A stretch of DNA of 64,000 nt, taken from positions 39,736,840-39,800,839 of the forward strand of contig CM049322.1 in assembly GCA_026874595.1 (NCBI GenBank), written 5' to 3'. This document shows, one piece after another, positions 21,913 through 34,374 of the stretch. The position numbers were made by a program, and so were the translations under genes. How positions within the stretch are numbered: position 1 is the stretch's first letter; each line of letters begins with the position of its first letter. The stretch is from Sipunculus nudus (Eukaryota; Annelida; Sipuncula; Golfingiida; Sipunculidae). The notes under the pieces are model-generated. The model worked only from the letters and a program-made list of their open reading frames with translations. It did not search any database and had not been told where the DNA came from.

Positions 21913-24546
21913 AGCTCAGCTGACTATAAGTCATCTGAGCTATAGTCTTGGTCCATTGTCCGTCGTCCGGATGTCCGTCCATAAGACTGGCACGTTTCGA
22001 CACCATTGGACCTACGAATCTGAAATTCGCCATACAGTTAGATGTCCCCAAAATCTCCTACCATGCCGAAAATTGGGTCAATAGGACTTTGTTCCTTTGA
22101 GATATTAAGGAAAAACCTCAATTTTTATTAGAAATCTATTTTCACACTTCAGGACTGCCTAATATCAAAACCACTCATCTGGTTTTCTTCATATTTACCA
22201 TAAATATTCCTCTATAAAGTTCCTATGTACAAGCCAGAAATTAAGTCAGTATTATTTAATTTAAAAAAGTTATGGGCCCAAACATAATGAACTTTGTAAA
22301 AAAATCAGGAAAGATATTTGGTCACTTAAGACCAAAAGTGTAAAAGGTAGGGACTTTTTTTCAGTAATACAACTTTAATTGATCAAAATTTAATTGTATA
22401 CCAAAAATTAGATCAAAATCTGTTAAATTTTTTTTTAAATATTGGCAAAAATATAAAATTGGTACCTTAAATTTTGCCCAAGTTTGACCATGGCACTTTT
22501 TTTACTGTAAGTACTGTGGATTTAATTTTCAAAGCATGTTTTTGTTAGCATTTTGTCTGTTAACACCAAAAATATGAAACCAGTTGATCAAAAACTGTAG
22601 ATTTTATTCACGTTTTCAAGCACCATGTCACATCAAGTTTACATCAAGCCAGTGTTATGCAGTTTGCTAGAGCTCAGCTCCCCAGCTTCAGCTCTAAGTT
22701 CCTTAAATTTAGCATACAGTTAGATGTCTCCAAAATCCCCTACCATGCCAAAAATTTGATCACTAGGACTTAATTCCTTCAAAATATTAATGAAAAACTT
22801 CGTTTTCCATTAAAAACCCATTGTTCCACTGTAAGACTGCCTAATATCAAAACCACTGATCTGACTTTGATCATATATAATATACATATTTTCTATACAT
22901 TCGCTATGCACATGCCAGAAATGATGTCAGTATTGCGTAATTGTTTTAAGTTATGGGCCCAAACATAATGCACTTTTTAAAAAATCAAGAAATATATTTA
23001 CTCCCTTAACAAGAGGATTGCTGAAGCTAGAGATTTTTTGTCAGGGATGTAACATTATTTGATCAAGATTCAATTGAATACCAAAAATTAGTTCTGAATT
23101 TTCAAATTTTATAAGTTATTAGTATAAATATAAAATTAGTACCTTAAATTTTGCTCAAATTTGACCATGACACGTTTGTTTCCTGAGAGCACTGTTGATA
23201 TAATTTTCATATTATGCATACATAAGGATTTCATCTTTGTAGTTTAGAAAGCTGAAAGAAATTGGCCAAATATTGTAGCTTTTATTAATGTTTTTATGAG
23301 ACCATGTCAGTCCCAGGCTTAATCCAGCCCCTCTTCAGTCACCTGTATGTTGACCTTGTTGACCTTTCATCAGATTATGCATGCTTGAGCGAAGCATACA
23401 CTGGGGCAGCCAGGCGGCTAATGCTCAGTCACAGTTGATCCAGGTGTCCAACCCAACTCATCTAGTAGTTTTTTTGGAAAACAACATAACAGTAAACAAT
23501 AAATTAATAATTTTGTATTGGTTTTTTTATAACAAATTAAAGAAAAATTTATAGAAAAGGAATTTGTTAGTTGATGAGTAAAAGAAAATTAACTTGCAGA
23601 CACTGGTGATGTAAGAATCTTGTATGGATGGATAGAATGTCAATGTCAATGTTATTCCAAATAACACCATGCAGTCACCTATGGTATTTTTCAGTGAAAT
23701 TTTAATGATAAAAAAATAAATCATATTTTTCATTACTAATCATTAGGGATCATATGAAGGTAATTAATGATAGACAAAGATGCAGTTGATAATATTAATC
23801 TAGATTCCTACTGTGTCTAGTGTGTAGATTGATGTGAAAGTAGTCCAAAGTGAATATATTACATTTTTTTTTTAACATAAATAAAAGCCATAAAACCATT
23901 TACTTATGATCATTATTTAAATTTGTGAATTTTGTATATTCTGGATTCTCAACATCATTGTTTGGCTAAAACTGAATAAATACTAGACATGGTGCGAATG
24001 CTTTGCAAATGTATTTGAATACAAATATGAATATGTACTGCATTTAAAAATTTTATTGCATAAGAATGGGAATTCAGGTAAAAATGAAAGTATTTGAATA
24101 CCAGTGCAGATACTTACAAAATGTATTCATGAATGCATTCATGAATATATTCTATAATATTATTTCAATAATAATTTCAGTTATATTTTATTTTAAAAAA
24201 TCATATGATTTTATTATTTTTTTTAAATAAAAATTATATTGGCACAACATTTGTTATTAAATTTTAATAAATAGTTAAACTCTTTTATTATATGTGCTGC
24301 TTATAAGTTATATGGCCAAGTCAAAATCTGTGTGACAATAGCACTCCATTTGTTAATAAAATAAATGAAATCAATCCTCTTCCCTGTCTCCAAAGATACT
24401 ATCAAAATCATACATAAGCTAAACACCAACAACTCATAATAAAGCTTATATTTATTACCACACAAAACAAGCATGTGCCTCTTTCCCGAATCATATTTTT
24501 TATCATATATAACAGCAGAGCGCCGTGACCCATGGGTCCCTTGTTT
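21913..24546 (+). mobile_element. 'AGCTCAGCTGA' family element, copy 3, with internal 670-bp duplication
   Basis: It starts AGCTCAGCTGACTATAAG, then TCATCTGAGCTATAGTC and GTCCGTCGTCCGGATGTCCG. A matching 3' end, GCCGTGACCCATGGGTCCC followed by TTGTTT, lies at 24514-24546. The segment from about 22010 (CATACAGTTAGATGTCCCC) is repeated from about 22688 (CATACAGTTAGATGTCTCC) and stays collinear for over 500 bp. Shared words include CCAAAATC, CTACCATGCC, GTTATGGGCCCAAACATAAT and CTCAAATTTGACCATG. The part 23350-24500 has no visible family signature. It may be a separate insertion, so the right boundary is less certain than the left. Confidence 0.7.
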
Positions 24547-25309
24547 AACCAATGTATTCTAGTCCTTACCACTCAATAGTGGGTTGTTTGGCTGCCCCTC
24601 CTTTTGCCAGTGAGTTCTGCATTAGAGCTATTGAGAGAAAAAAAGCAGTTTTAGATTACTTATTAAATCTGAGCTAACCACTTAAGCTTTTGACATAAAA
24701 AAATAATAGGATATTTGATCATCGGTGATATATTGAATAAGCATTGGGATGTATTGTCTTGTAAAAAGGCACCTGCACAAGAGTATTGGCTGTTTGGGAC
24801 ACACTTGCCTAAAAGAAGTCTACCACAGGGATTTTACTTAACATCATGATGTCTAACACAAGGGATTTGCTTAGCTGGCATTTTGTTTGCCACACACTCT
24901 TTACAAGAAGTCTTCCAACTGGGATTTGCTCTTTCTCTGATTGCCACTTACTTTCTTCATGTTACTCTCTTCAGGAAAACATGTTTAAGCTTGAAAACAA
25001 GATTATAAATGATATGCAGATTTAAAAAGGGGGAAAGCTTTTATATTATATTTCTTGAAATGATGGGTCTTTGGGATCATTTTTTTTTTGCTAGAAAAGT
25101 ATGCTCAGACTGAGGACAAATTCATCCATTTTAAACAGAAATGTTTGGGACAATCTAATGCTTATCTTTAACTGAAGTATGTAAAAGAAAAAAAAAGGAG
25201 GACAAAAAATGATGGTAATTGAGAAGTTTGAGATTATGGGTTTGAGACTATGTTTTATTGATGAGTCAGAGTAAGGAGTATGGTGACTCGTAGACATGTT
25301 GCGGTGTTA
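24547..25309. other. AT-rich non-coding filler
   Basis: A 68-codon minus-strand frame only; nothing recognisable. Confidence 0.5.
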
Positions 25310-25740
25310 ATGTGAAAAAGATTAAGCCACCAGTACTTGTCCTTTGCATATTCAAGGCACGGGGTAAATAGTAAATGGTGTTAAAAAAATCAACAAATAT
25401 CTCGACCTATATTGATTTGTAGACCTCAGTCCTGTTGACAAGCAGAGAGCTTGTATAGAGACATGTTATTAACGGGAGCAGTGGAAGACTTAAACCGCCT
25501 GGCTTTCATAAGCTTTGCACAACAAAGACACTCCCGTTGGGCGATAAATCCGTTGTCAGCATCCCATAATCTATACCGCATACCAATATCCGATGACCTC
25601 TTTTATCATGTAAGCTAACATGGCCAACAAAGGGTTATCAGAATTCTACACACTTTGATCTCCTGGCCCTGGCTCCTGGGATAAGTGTCGAGACCTGTCC
25701 ACTGGTTGAACCCATTCCTGTTTACACGAAACAAAATTGA
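25310..25740. promoter_or_regulatory. Candidate regulatory island 9
   Basis: A sharp rise in complexity and GC, with many non-repetitive words and no frame. Examples are ACTCCCGTTGGGCGATAAATC, CATACCAATATCCGATGACC and TCGAGACCTGTCCAC. It ends just before a MITE at 25829. Confidence 0.4.
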
Positions 25741-25828
25741 GTGTATTTCTTGAAAACTTCAGGAAAGTATATATCTGGCATACCAGTTGCTTCTTTGCAT
25801 GTCTGAATACCAGTTACCTCATATTTAA

Positions 25829-26234
25829 AGGTGCCCATTCACTTACCTTTTGAAAAAGAATTTATGTGATTTCTGGCTTCCTCTGTGTATAAATTTATGA
25901 TTGAAGGGAAATTTTGGTTGTGAATAGTTCTGATAAGGCCTTCTTGAGGGATATGTTTGAACTTGTTTATCAACAACATGTTTGTAAATACAGTAATGTA
26001 GTTAACAGGAAAAACATGAAACCATTTGCAAAGCTCTGGCTGTTCTGACTGGCTGCCAGAACCCCTTGTTGAATTTGTTTTATTTTTTGCAGGCCCCAAC
26101 ATATTATAAACACTTTAATATAAACAAACCAAGCAGCCTGTGTGCAGTGATATCCATGTTATTTGGCCTATTTTATAAAAGCTCCAAGGGATTACCTTAA
26201 GTTTATAAAAAGTGAGACAGGTGATTAGGCCCCT
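25829..26234. mobile_element. MITE copy 1, imperfect ~23-bp TIRs, TTAA flanks
   Basis: The left end AGGTGCCCATTCACTTACC pairs with the reverse complement of the right end, AGGGGCCTAATCACCTGTC. The element is bounded on both sides by TTAA (25825-25828 and 26235-26238), the target-site type of piggyBac-like transposons. It shares long blocks with a second copy at 41639-42107. One is GAATTTATGTGATTTCTGG followed by CTTCCTCTGTGTATA; another ends AAGCTCCAAGG with an ATTACCTT. The 87-codon minus-strand frame is not conserved in frame between copies, so the element is non-coding. Confidence 0.8.
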
Positions 26235-26238
26235 TTAA

Positions 26239-27060
26239 GAAAATTCTTCAATAAGGCCATTCAAGAAATTATCATTCTTCAGATTTGCTGCTCCCATTTT
26301 CCTGTGGATATAAGACTTTTTTTTTGCAAATGTAGACAAGGTCCTTGGTCATTTTCTCCTTCCAGCCATATATAATGATATTTGGCTTTTGTCTGCCGTG
26401 ATTTTGTCTTCACAGCAAGACATATTGATATTTTTTTTCTTTTTCTTCGCAGTGATTTTGTCCTTCCAGCTGTACCTTAGCTAGAAACTTCAGATTTGGC
26501 AATTTAGAGAAGCTAAGCTATGTTCTCCTAAGAATTTATAAGATACTAAATGTCAGAGATCTTTAATCATGGGTCTTTAAGCAGAAATGTTTTTAACAAT
26601 TTTGTTACCTACCCAAGCTCTTGGCTATGCATGGGATAAGTAATAGCCAATGCAGACATCATTAGAGCCAGTCCCTTAGATGGTGATGTATTGTTCAATT
26701 CAACATCATTGTTTTTTCCTCATTTGTGTTGGTCTTTTTTAACATTCCAAGTTTGTTTTGACTTACTACTCTCATTTTTTCAGTGGTATATTATCCCACA
26801 ACCCTCCCTCCCCCTGCCCATATTTAAAGATTAATTAAATCTTTGATGCTTTAAGAGTTAGCAGTATCTGTGGTGTCCATGTAAGTTAGTTGGCTGTTGA
26901 TTTTTATTGCCTCTATATCATGAAAGATGCCTGATATATCTGTTCAGAACAAAAATAATAAATATCCTTCAGTGCATGTTTTTATGAATGTTAAAGAATC
27001 CATTTTGTTCAGAAATGAAACAATATTTAATCTATCATACAGACTCTTTTTATAGAAATA
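26239..27060. other. AT-rich non-coding filler
   Basis: A loose repeat of GTGATTTTGTC near 26400 and 26455; nothing else seen. Confidence 0.5.
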
Positions 27061-27625
27061 GTTGCATTATTTCCAGGGCCATTTATTTAATATGAGAAGC
27101 CGCATGAAATGTCTCGAGTCATTTATTTTTAGGCAAAGAAAAACAGAAATATAATGCTTCGAGTCTGTAGTTATAGTTTTTTTCCACTGATTCTCCATTT
27201 CTGAATAGTGCCAATTCACAGCAGATTTGTAGATGAGGAGAAGCTCTCGGGAGTCTTCATGTTTGAAGTCAGATAAATTGCCCAATGACCTGATCACTGT
27301 GTTGAAGGAAATCATCGGGTACGATTGTATAAAAAACAATCGGGCTTTAAAATTGCTATGAATTTCATATCAGATTTAGATAAAATTGATGGGTGGAGAA
27401 CAATTTATAGGGAATGGTCCCCAGCGGAGAATAAGGTTTCTGAAACCATGGCAGAAAATGTGTTTTGATTTATAAGAAGTGGTACTCGTAGATGCAATGA
27501 CGGGTCCCTGCTGGTCGGCAGCGAGGGAAGTAACTAAATTGCCTGGTGCCCAAGGGAATGCAATATATATAGCTGTATGTCTCTGATGGGACATATGATC
27601 CAACCATGAATCTCTCATAGACTAT
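27061..27625. promoter_or_regulatory. Candidate regulatory island 10
   Basis: A complex, non-repetitive stretch. A dyad of CGATTGT and ACAATCG flanks ATAAAAA (about 27324-27344). Minus-strand frames of 90 and 80 codons cover it (27067-27339 and 27376-27618), but neither product is recognisable. A conserved element is the simpler reading, though an exon of a fast-evolving gene cannot be excluded. Confidence 0.35.
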
Positions 27626-28407
27626 CAGATGAAGAAAATAACAGCAATATTTCTAAATCCAATAAGGTAATTTTCATAATTTTTCTTCCTCCTTGGAAGA
27701 AAACCTTTGTAGTCATGGTTTTGCGTAAATGTTTCTTTATTCATGCCTGAACCAGAATAACAATCTCAGTTTTATATATATTTATATTTATATTACATAC
27801 TTTATAAAGGAAATAAGAAGTTCCTTAAATATCCTTGTTGACATAATTGAGGACCACTTATTCATTTACAAAGCAGTTTTCTTGCAATTGGCATCTGTAA
27901 GAAAGCAGACAATCCAGTGAAGATCTGCTTCCAGTTATTGATATTTGTAAATGAAAAAAGTTCAAATAACCAAGCAAATTTTCATATTCCTGTGAAAAGT
28001 ATTGACTATTCATAAACATATTTCTTCTTAAAATTCTACTGAAGAATTAATCTGATTCTTACTGGTATACCTGAGTACTTCTTTCCCCTATTGACATAAT
28101 AATAATATTCCTTTGGCTTCATTAAGGCAGACAAACAGTATCAGTAAGGATATGTAAGGCTCTATTCTATTAGCTAAATTAGCTAAAGATAACCTTTTTT
28201 TTTATAAAATAGGCTAAAAAATACTGATTTCACCAAACAAAGACTGTTTGGTTTGTTAATATCCCTTATTTAATCTTTTCCGCTTTTTCCCAGAGATATA
28301 CCATGAAAAAAATGAAACTGTTCTGAATCCTGTTAACAAAACATGTTTGAAGCTTTAATCAAATCAAGTATTTACTATGTTAATTATATGAATATATTAA
28401 TACTGAA
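27626..28407. other. AT-rich non-coding filler
   Basis: Short TA-rich stretches near 27774-27800 and nothing recognisable. Confidence 0.55.
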
Positions 28408-29292
28408 ACAGCTAACTGAAAGTCGTCTGAGCTATAGCGATCACTCTTTGTCCGTCATCCGGCCGTCCGATAACGAGACACAGATCATAACTGTTAGACA
28501 TTGAACTGTCTTACTATACATCCAGGGAGGTCCATGAAAAATCTCTTTGGAAACCTGAAATTAGGTCTTTTTTACCCATATCCTCTGAGCTATAGTGCTT
28601 GTAAGTATGTGTACCCCCAGAATAATTAAAATTTGATACAAGAGCTCCAGTATCTGAACAACTAATGCATTGATCGCCATGATTCTTTGCATGCAGATTG
28701 ATCATGGAGTATTTCATCAGGTCCTGCGGACTAGTGGCTCCACCTGTATTTTCTTAAAATTTTAAGCAATTTTTTTTCTCTATTTTTGAGACCTTCAAAT
28801 GAACCAGTCATCTGTTTACAGGGTACAAATCGTCAGTGTTGAACCTAGAATCTTCTAACTTGACATCTAGGGTGGTCCATGAAAAATTTCCTTAGAAACC
28901 TGAAATTAGGTCATGGTGACCTATATTTAAAGAATTAGGAGAGAAACATGATTTTTAAGCACTCAGTGAATTCAATGGGGCATGACTTGTATCAATTTGA
29001 CCTAGAATCCTCATACATGACTTTCAGGAAGGCCAATAAATATTCTCCTTGGATACCTGAAATAATGTCACTGAGACCTATTATCTGCAGGTTGCATAAA
29101 GAACATGATTTTAACATTCTATTAGTCAGATGGGCAAAAATGGTAGTAGCTGGATGTAGAATAAGGTCATATAACCTATATCTAAGGTCTATTGGCAAAA
29201 TGCAAGATTTTGAGCACTCTGGGAGTCATTTTACCCATTGTTCGAGGCTCCTTGAAACCAACTGAGAGTCATGGCCCATGGGCCACTTGTTT
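28408..29292 (+). mobile_element. 'AGCTCAGCTGA' family element, copy 4
   Basis: The 5' end is CAGCTAACTGAAAGTCG, then TCTGAGCTATAGCGATCAC and GTCCGTCATCCGGCCGTCCG. The 3' end is ACTGAGAGTCATGGCCC, then ATGGGCCACTTGTTT. Three degenerate core units repeat TTGGAAACCTGAAATTAGG (28548, 28890 and, weaker, 29047). One carries the perfect IR3 palindrome AGGTCATGGTGACCT (28908-28922). The 14-bp palindrome TGGCCCATGGGCCA lies a few bases before the CTTGTTT terminus. The 105-codon frame inside is an artefact of the repeat. Confidence 0.85.
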
Positions 29293-29619
29293 AATTTTTG
29301 TTATACAAACAGTGAAATTATGCATTTTCACAAGACTACACAAACATGAAATACAATGGACATTTCATTCAGAAACAACTTGCAAGTAACAGTGATATAA
29401 CTAATAAAATTGTTCACTTTTTCCTATATTTATAGATTTTAACATCATGCATGTATTAATTCTAAACTTCCACTATATATTTGCAAATTATCATTTGATG
29501 GCTAGGAGATGTAATGATCAAACAGGTTCAGATAATTTCATTAAGCACAATAAGTTCTCTACATATCAGTGGGAATTTACATGAATTAAATATGCAGATA
29601 CCAGATTATGATTAGTAAA

Positions 29620-30260
29620 CATCGCCAGGTCATAAAGTTTAAGCACTAAGCCGTGACAAATCTGCAAATCCATAAACCATCAAAACCTCTCATAGCACAA
29701 GTACATGCAGACTTATTGTATTACCGGGGAACACAGGTGGCTGGTTCACTCATGAGCCACAAAATGGTTATAAAAGGCCGGATTGATTAACTGCATATTA
29801 TTCAAATATAGATCTAGGTCTCAGATCGTGGGGAGTGGGACATCTTTAGCAGCATCAAGGATTAGCATCAAAGATTGAGGATGAACAGAAGGATTTGGGA
29901 AGGATTTAGTAGGATTTGGTGTGGATCTGCTGTGGCATGAGAAATCAGTCTTTGCGATATGAATCAGTATTATATTTACCTGGTCTTGATAACTTCACAG
30001 CTAATTAATAATGTCTACAAGTGGCCCCACTACCTGTGTGCGACTGTTTTATTTACTCAGCTCGGTTGACTTGTCGTCGGTCAAGCACCTGTGAGTGGTT
30101 TTTCTGATTGTTCGAGGTTAGGAGATTATGGCCCTTATCAAATAGCCTTCCAGAGTGTATTAATATCCTTATCAGTCGACACCTGGATGTAATTATGAAC
30201 TCTTACAATGCAGGTGAACATTATTAATCTCTGCCTGTTCATTAATATTAGCTTTATCAA
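29620..30260. promoter_or_regulatory. Candidate regulatory island 11
   Basis: A long complex stretch without a frame. It has two GATA-type CTTATCA words (30134-30140 and 30168-30174) and CACCTG E-boxes at 30086-30091 and 30180-30185, plus several ATTAAT words. This mix is typical of developmental enhancers but not proof of one. Confidence 0.4.
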
Positions 30261-31594
30261 AGGAAGGAAATAATGAAAACTAGGAAGACATTTTTTATTT
30301 AGCTTCATATAAACCTTTGGATTGGGGAATGCACCTTCTTATACAAAGTTTGACAGAAACTTTAAAATTTGTACCTGTTTATTAATATATACTTTTTGAC
30401 ATGGCAGTAAATTATATGAATATTTTTATAAATGTTAATGAATACAGTAGATTTGATTCATTGTAATTTATTGTTCACTCGTAATTTATTTTTTTATATT
30501 TAAAATCATTGATTGGTTTTGATGTTTTCTTGTAAAGTAGGGATGACTTTCTGTATTTGTCATGGAGCTAAAGATGATGTCCAGATTGTGTTAATTTAAG
30601 ATCTTAATATGGGAAATCCAGGAGTCATTTATCAAGAAATTTTAGATAACACAAAGAGATATTATAATCCCTGTAATAACAGTAAATATCCAGTACCATC
30701 CCCCTCAACTTGTTGTATAAGTTAGACCTGGAATTATATCCAACAACTATAATACTGAAGTAGTGTTAGCAGATAGAAGTATTATATACATAATTTATTC
30801 AGTTATTGCTTATCACTTGATAAGAGGCATAATCTCATGAACTCTTGTTATGTCTCTAGTTTGTATGCAAATGGCAAACTTGATTATAAGTATTAACAAA
30901 GTAAAATGATTTTAGCATTTTAACTAAATAAAATTACCATATAAACAATATAACCAAATTATGTCTGCATCTTGATAAGCTTATAATATGCTTCACTTGG
31001 CTGAAGGAAATTTAGCATACTGGTTAATCTCCTTTATTTTGACTCGGTATGGAAATGATTTATTTATTTTTATATAAACGAGTCTGCTTGTATCAAGAAG
31101 GGTAGGAAAACCAATCCCTTTATCTTTCTGTGTGGAAAGACTTGGAGGAAATTAGGTCTGAGAGACTAAGGAAGCATGAAACATTTGTTACTGTTATCCA
31201 TTTTAGGGCTTAGATAAAAGAACTTGCTCTGAGGGCTTCAGTTTGATCAGAGACCAGACAATTAAATAGCTTTGTCTGATCAATGCTTAAATCAGCTGGA
31301 ACTGTTTTTTCTAACCTTAGTTTGATATACCAAGTAACTGTGGTCTGTCCATCTTGAATAAAAAATCATGAGTGAATTGTTGGCTTACAACCTGAAATGT
31401 TTATAAATTATAAAAAAATATTTATAATTCTTTGGACATATATATTTTGACATATCATGGCATCATATGCATTGGTAGCTTTTATTCTAGGATTATTGAA
31501 GGGATAAATTTATGATTATCTGTCTTGTAATTATAACATTCCAAATGTTTGTCAAGAATAGAATATCAGAATTTTAGTTCTTATTTGTCCTAGC
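30261..31594. other. AT-rich non-coding filler
   Basis: No frame above 60 codons, no repeat signature. I see nothing here. Confidence 0.6.
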
Positions 31595-32130
31595 TATAGG
31601 AAAAAAAGAAGAATTAGAAGAGATTCATGTTTTTTTTTTTCTTTGAATATTCTTATTTTCCAGAAAGAGAATGAAAATGGAAAATATATTCAGAAAAAAA
31701 TGAAAAATTCTTAAATGTCTCAGGGAAAGAGATTTCTTATTTCTACAGAAAATAAGGAGAATTCATTAATGACTTAGGGAAAGAGTATTCTTCTTTGTCC
31801 AGTGAGAATAAAAAAAACTGTTTGGCCATTTGGTTAAGATAATCCCCATATCTCATTTGATCTCAGAATTCTTTTTTTTCTAAGAGAGACTGATTTACTA
31901 TTTGTCTTTGGTTGAGTGAGAAAAATAATTCTATCTTGTCATATAGAAAAAGAATTCTGTCTTGTCATATAGAAAAAGAACCCTCATTTGTCTTCAGTAC
32001 AGTGAGAATTCTTATGTATCTCATGAAGAATGGATATTCTCTTTGTCTTTGAAAGAATGACAGTTTCTCTCATTTTTCAGGTAGAATGAGTTTTCTGGTT
32101 ATTCCCAGAAATACCTCCTAATTCTTATTT
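31595..32130. repeat. Degenerate GAATTCT/AGAGAA-rich repeat block
   Basis: The words AGAATTC, ATTCTT, TTTGTC and AGAGA recur irregularly across 500 bp. The clearest unit is a 26-bp tandem duplication, ATTCTGTCTTGTCATATAG plus AAAAAGA, at about 31929-31980. It looks like an old decayed minisatellite. Confidence 0.6.
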
Positions 32131-32239
32131 TTTTGCAACACAAAATGAATATTTGTACATGTTTAAAATGCACATAAATATCATTTCTAGGAGCTTCTCA
32201 AACCCAGAAACTTGAAGAAAAATGGAACAAATGAAAGAT

Positions 32240-32560
32240 GAAATGTAAGTTACTGGCAGACTTAATGGGAAAGTTTTCCTTGCGATTCATCCAGCGGTGC
32301 ATTGACCTTTATCTAAGATCTTAACAAATCCCACTAGAATACCCAACGGGGCCGAGAGCGAGCCTCGGATTCATAACTGTCTCCTTGGAGACCATTTGCC
32401 GTTATCTATAAAGCATTAGCCCCTCGAATGTTAAAGGTCAACGAGCATTTTCAGAAAAGCTTAGGCTTCGTTGAAGTCATTACCGACATAAACGTGGCGT
32501 CAGAATTGTCAGCGATGTGCTGTTAGTGCAATAATGTGTTTCCATGTGTACTTGAGCCTT
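32240..32560. promoter_or_regulatory. Candidate regulatory island 12
   Basis: A dense, GC-balanced island with no frame. It includes a small dyad GTCTCCTTGGAGAC (about 32380-32393) and CTTTATCTAAGATCTTAAC. This is among the sharpest composition shifts in the window. Confidence 0.45.
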
Positions 32561-33959
32561 ATTTTAACTTCTTCACAGATATATGTAGAAGTAAGTCCTG
32601 ACTTAATTATCTGATAGTTTGTATTTTCATCAAACCACTATATTTTCAGCTAGAATATAAACAATGAAAAAAGAAGCATTCTGTGATTCAAGAATATCTG
32701 TCTCTTTCATCTCTAACTATTTTATTGATGATAGTTTATTTAAGTAATCTGGATATGGATAAAATGTTCACATTACTCTTTAATTCCTGTCATTTGTTAG
32801 TCAAGCTGAACAAAATAATAAATACATGAAATAAATGTTATATATAACTGTATATGGTTTGATGAAAGAATACAATATAACAATAAAAATGTAAAATCTG
32901 CAGTGAGGGTCTATTAGTCAAAGATATTGTTTTCGCTTATGTAAGAAATAATCGTACTGCATGTTGATTAATGTGGATATATAAGATTTTGTTTTTAATT
33001 TGGTTCTGTACAAATATGATATATATAAAAAACCCTGTACTTTGGGATCTCTTGCTTTAACTCAGTACCAATGAGGACAGCAAATTACTGGATACTGAAT
33101 ATAAGACAAATTTCAGTCTAATAATTGATTGTTTTAATCAATCTTTGCTATTTCTTTATGCCTGTTAGCTAACTGGCAATATAACAAGAGACAACTATCT
33201 GTGCTCAAATTTCTTGTACAGATTGTGGGCTCTAGAAAGTTCAGATGTTTGCTACAGCCCTAATGATTAAATTTTTACTTTTAATAAGCCCCCTGAATTT
33301 TAGGATTTGATATTATAGGTTAAGGGTTCAGAATCCAATAGTCATACCCTGGATTGCAAAGGTTCTAATATTAAGATATACCATTTTGCCTTAAGAGCTC
33401 CAATGTTGAACTCCTTGTTCCCAAGGTTCTTCAAGATGAGTCAACATTTTTGCTCAGATATTTAGTATAAACTGCATGCACAAAGACAGATATGAACAAT
33501 ATATTGTCAAGTGGATAGGTAAAAAAAATTGCTAATGTTTGTTCTTTAAAAAAGGGTTTCAAACAATTTTATAATCATATGTACTCTAGACATACATGAA
33601 GTAAGGGACAGAGTTCAACTGCATGGTTTGTTGAAATCAGTCTATTTTAACCTGTTCATGTTAGCTATAAAGTTCTATGTTTGCAAAGGGCATTTTACAT
33701 CTAGGAACCTTTCAGCTTTAACATAAAAGCAATCAACCAACTTGGGTTACCTAATTTTCTGCAAGTTTGTCAACACGTACCATGTTTACTAACAGCTTGT
33801 AAATAAATAAGCCCATGCCTACATCACAGAAGTGTTAAAAGAACTTTTCTTAACAGGAATTACCTAGTGTTCAATAATATGTACTCAAAGTAAGCCAGAA
33901 ATCACATATATTCTACAGAAAAGGCAGGTAAGTAGCTGGATTTAAGTTACAGTATTGAT
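32561..33959. other. AT-rich non-coding filler
   Basis: No frame, repeat or motif cluster seen. Confidence 0.6.
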
Positions 33960-34335
33960 CATAATGACATGGGTGAAAATAGAAACAGGGCTTCATGTGG
34001 ATTTGAACCTGTTATCTGTGACACAAATCAGACTTCTTCCGGCTTCTCTAAAAGGTTCTTTAGCAATTAAGGCCAGTAGGAATGCTTTTGTGTGCATGGT
34101 TACTTTCACCCCCTCTCCGGTAACATTCTGTCACCAGATCATTGGAAACCAACCTGGGTCTCACACAAGTGCACTGGGTGGGGCATTATGCCACAACACT
34201 AAGTCCCCTGATCCCACTGCTGCCACCATTTTAGCGAAGAAAATAGAAAAAGGGTTGAATGTGGATTCAAACCCATAACATGTGACACATAAGGTAGAGT
34301 TCTACCTGCTCCATTAATAAGGCAGGCTTCACCTG
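33960..34335 (-). mobile_element. Two tandem tRNA-derived SINE heads
   Basis: Read on the minus strand, two units about 264 bp apart carry B-box-like words: GGTTCAAATCC (33999-34009) and GGTTTGAATCC (34263-34273). Each is preceded by a similar tRNA-like segment with GTGTCACAnnTnAnnGG. On the plus strand both units start with GAAAATAGAAAnAGGG. This suggests a dimeric SINE or a head duplicated by insertion. The A boxes are weak. A 107-codon plus-strand frame across it is an artefact. Confidence 0.55.
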
Positions 34336-34374
34336 CTGTATGCACGGTAACAATGATATAGGTATTATATATAA

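Noticed and set aside
28948-29265. 105-codon plus-strand frame
   Set aside because: It falls inside the repetitive core of an 'AGCTCAGCTGA' family copy and is not open in sister copies.
33955-34278. 107-codon plus-strand frame
   Set aside because: It lies across two SINE heads read antisense. B-box words explain the sequence.
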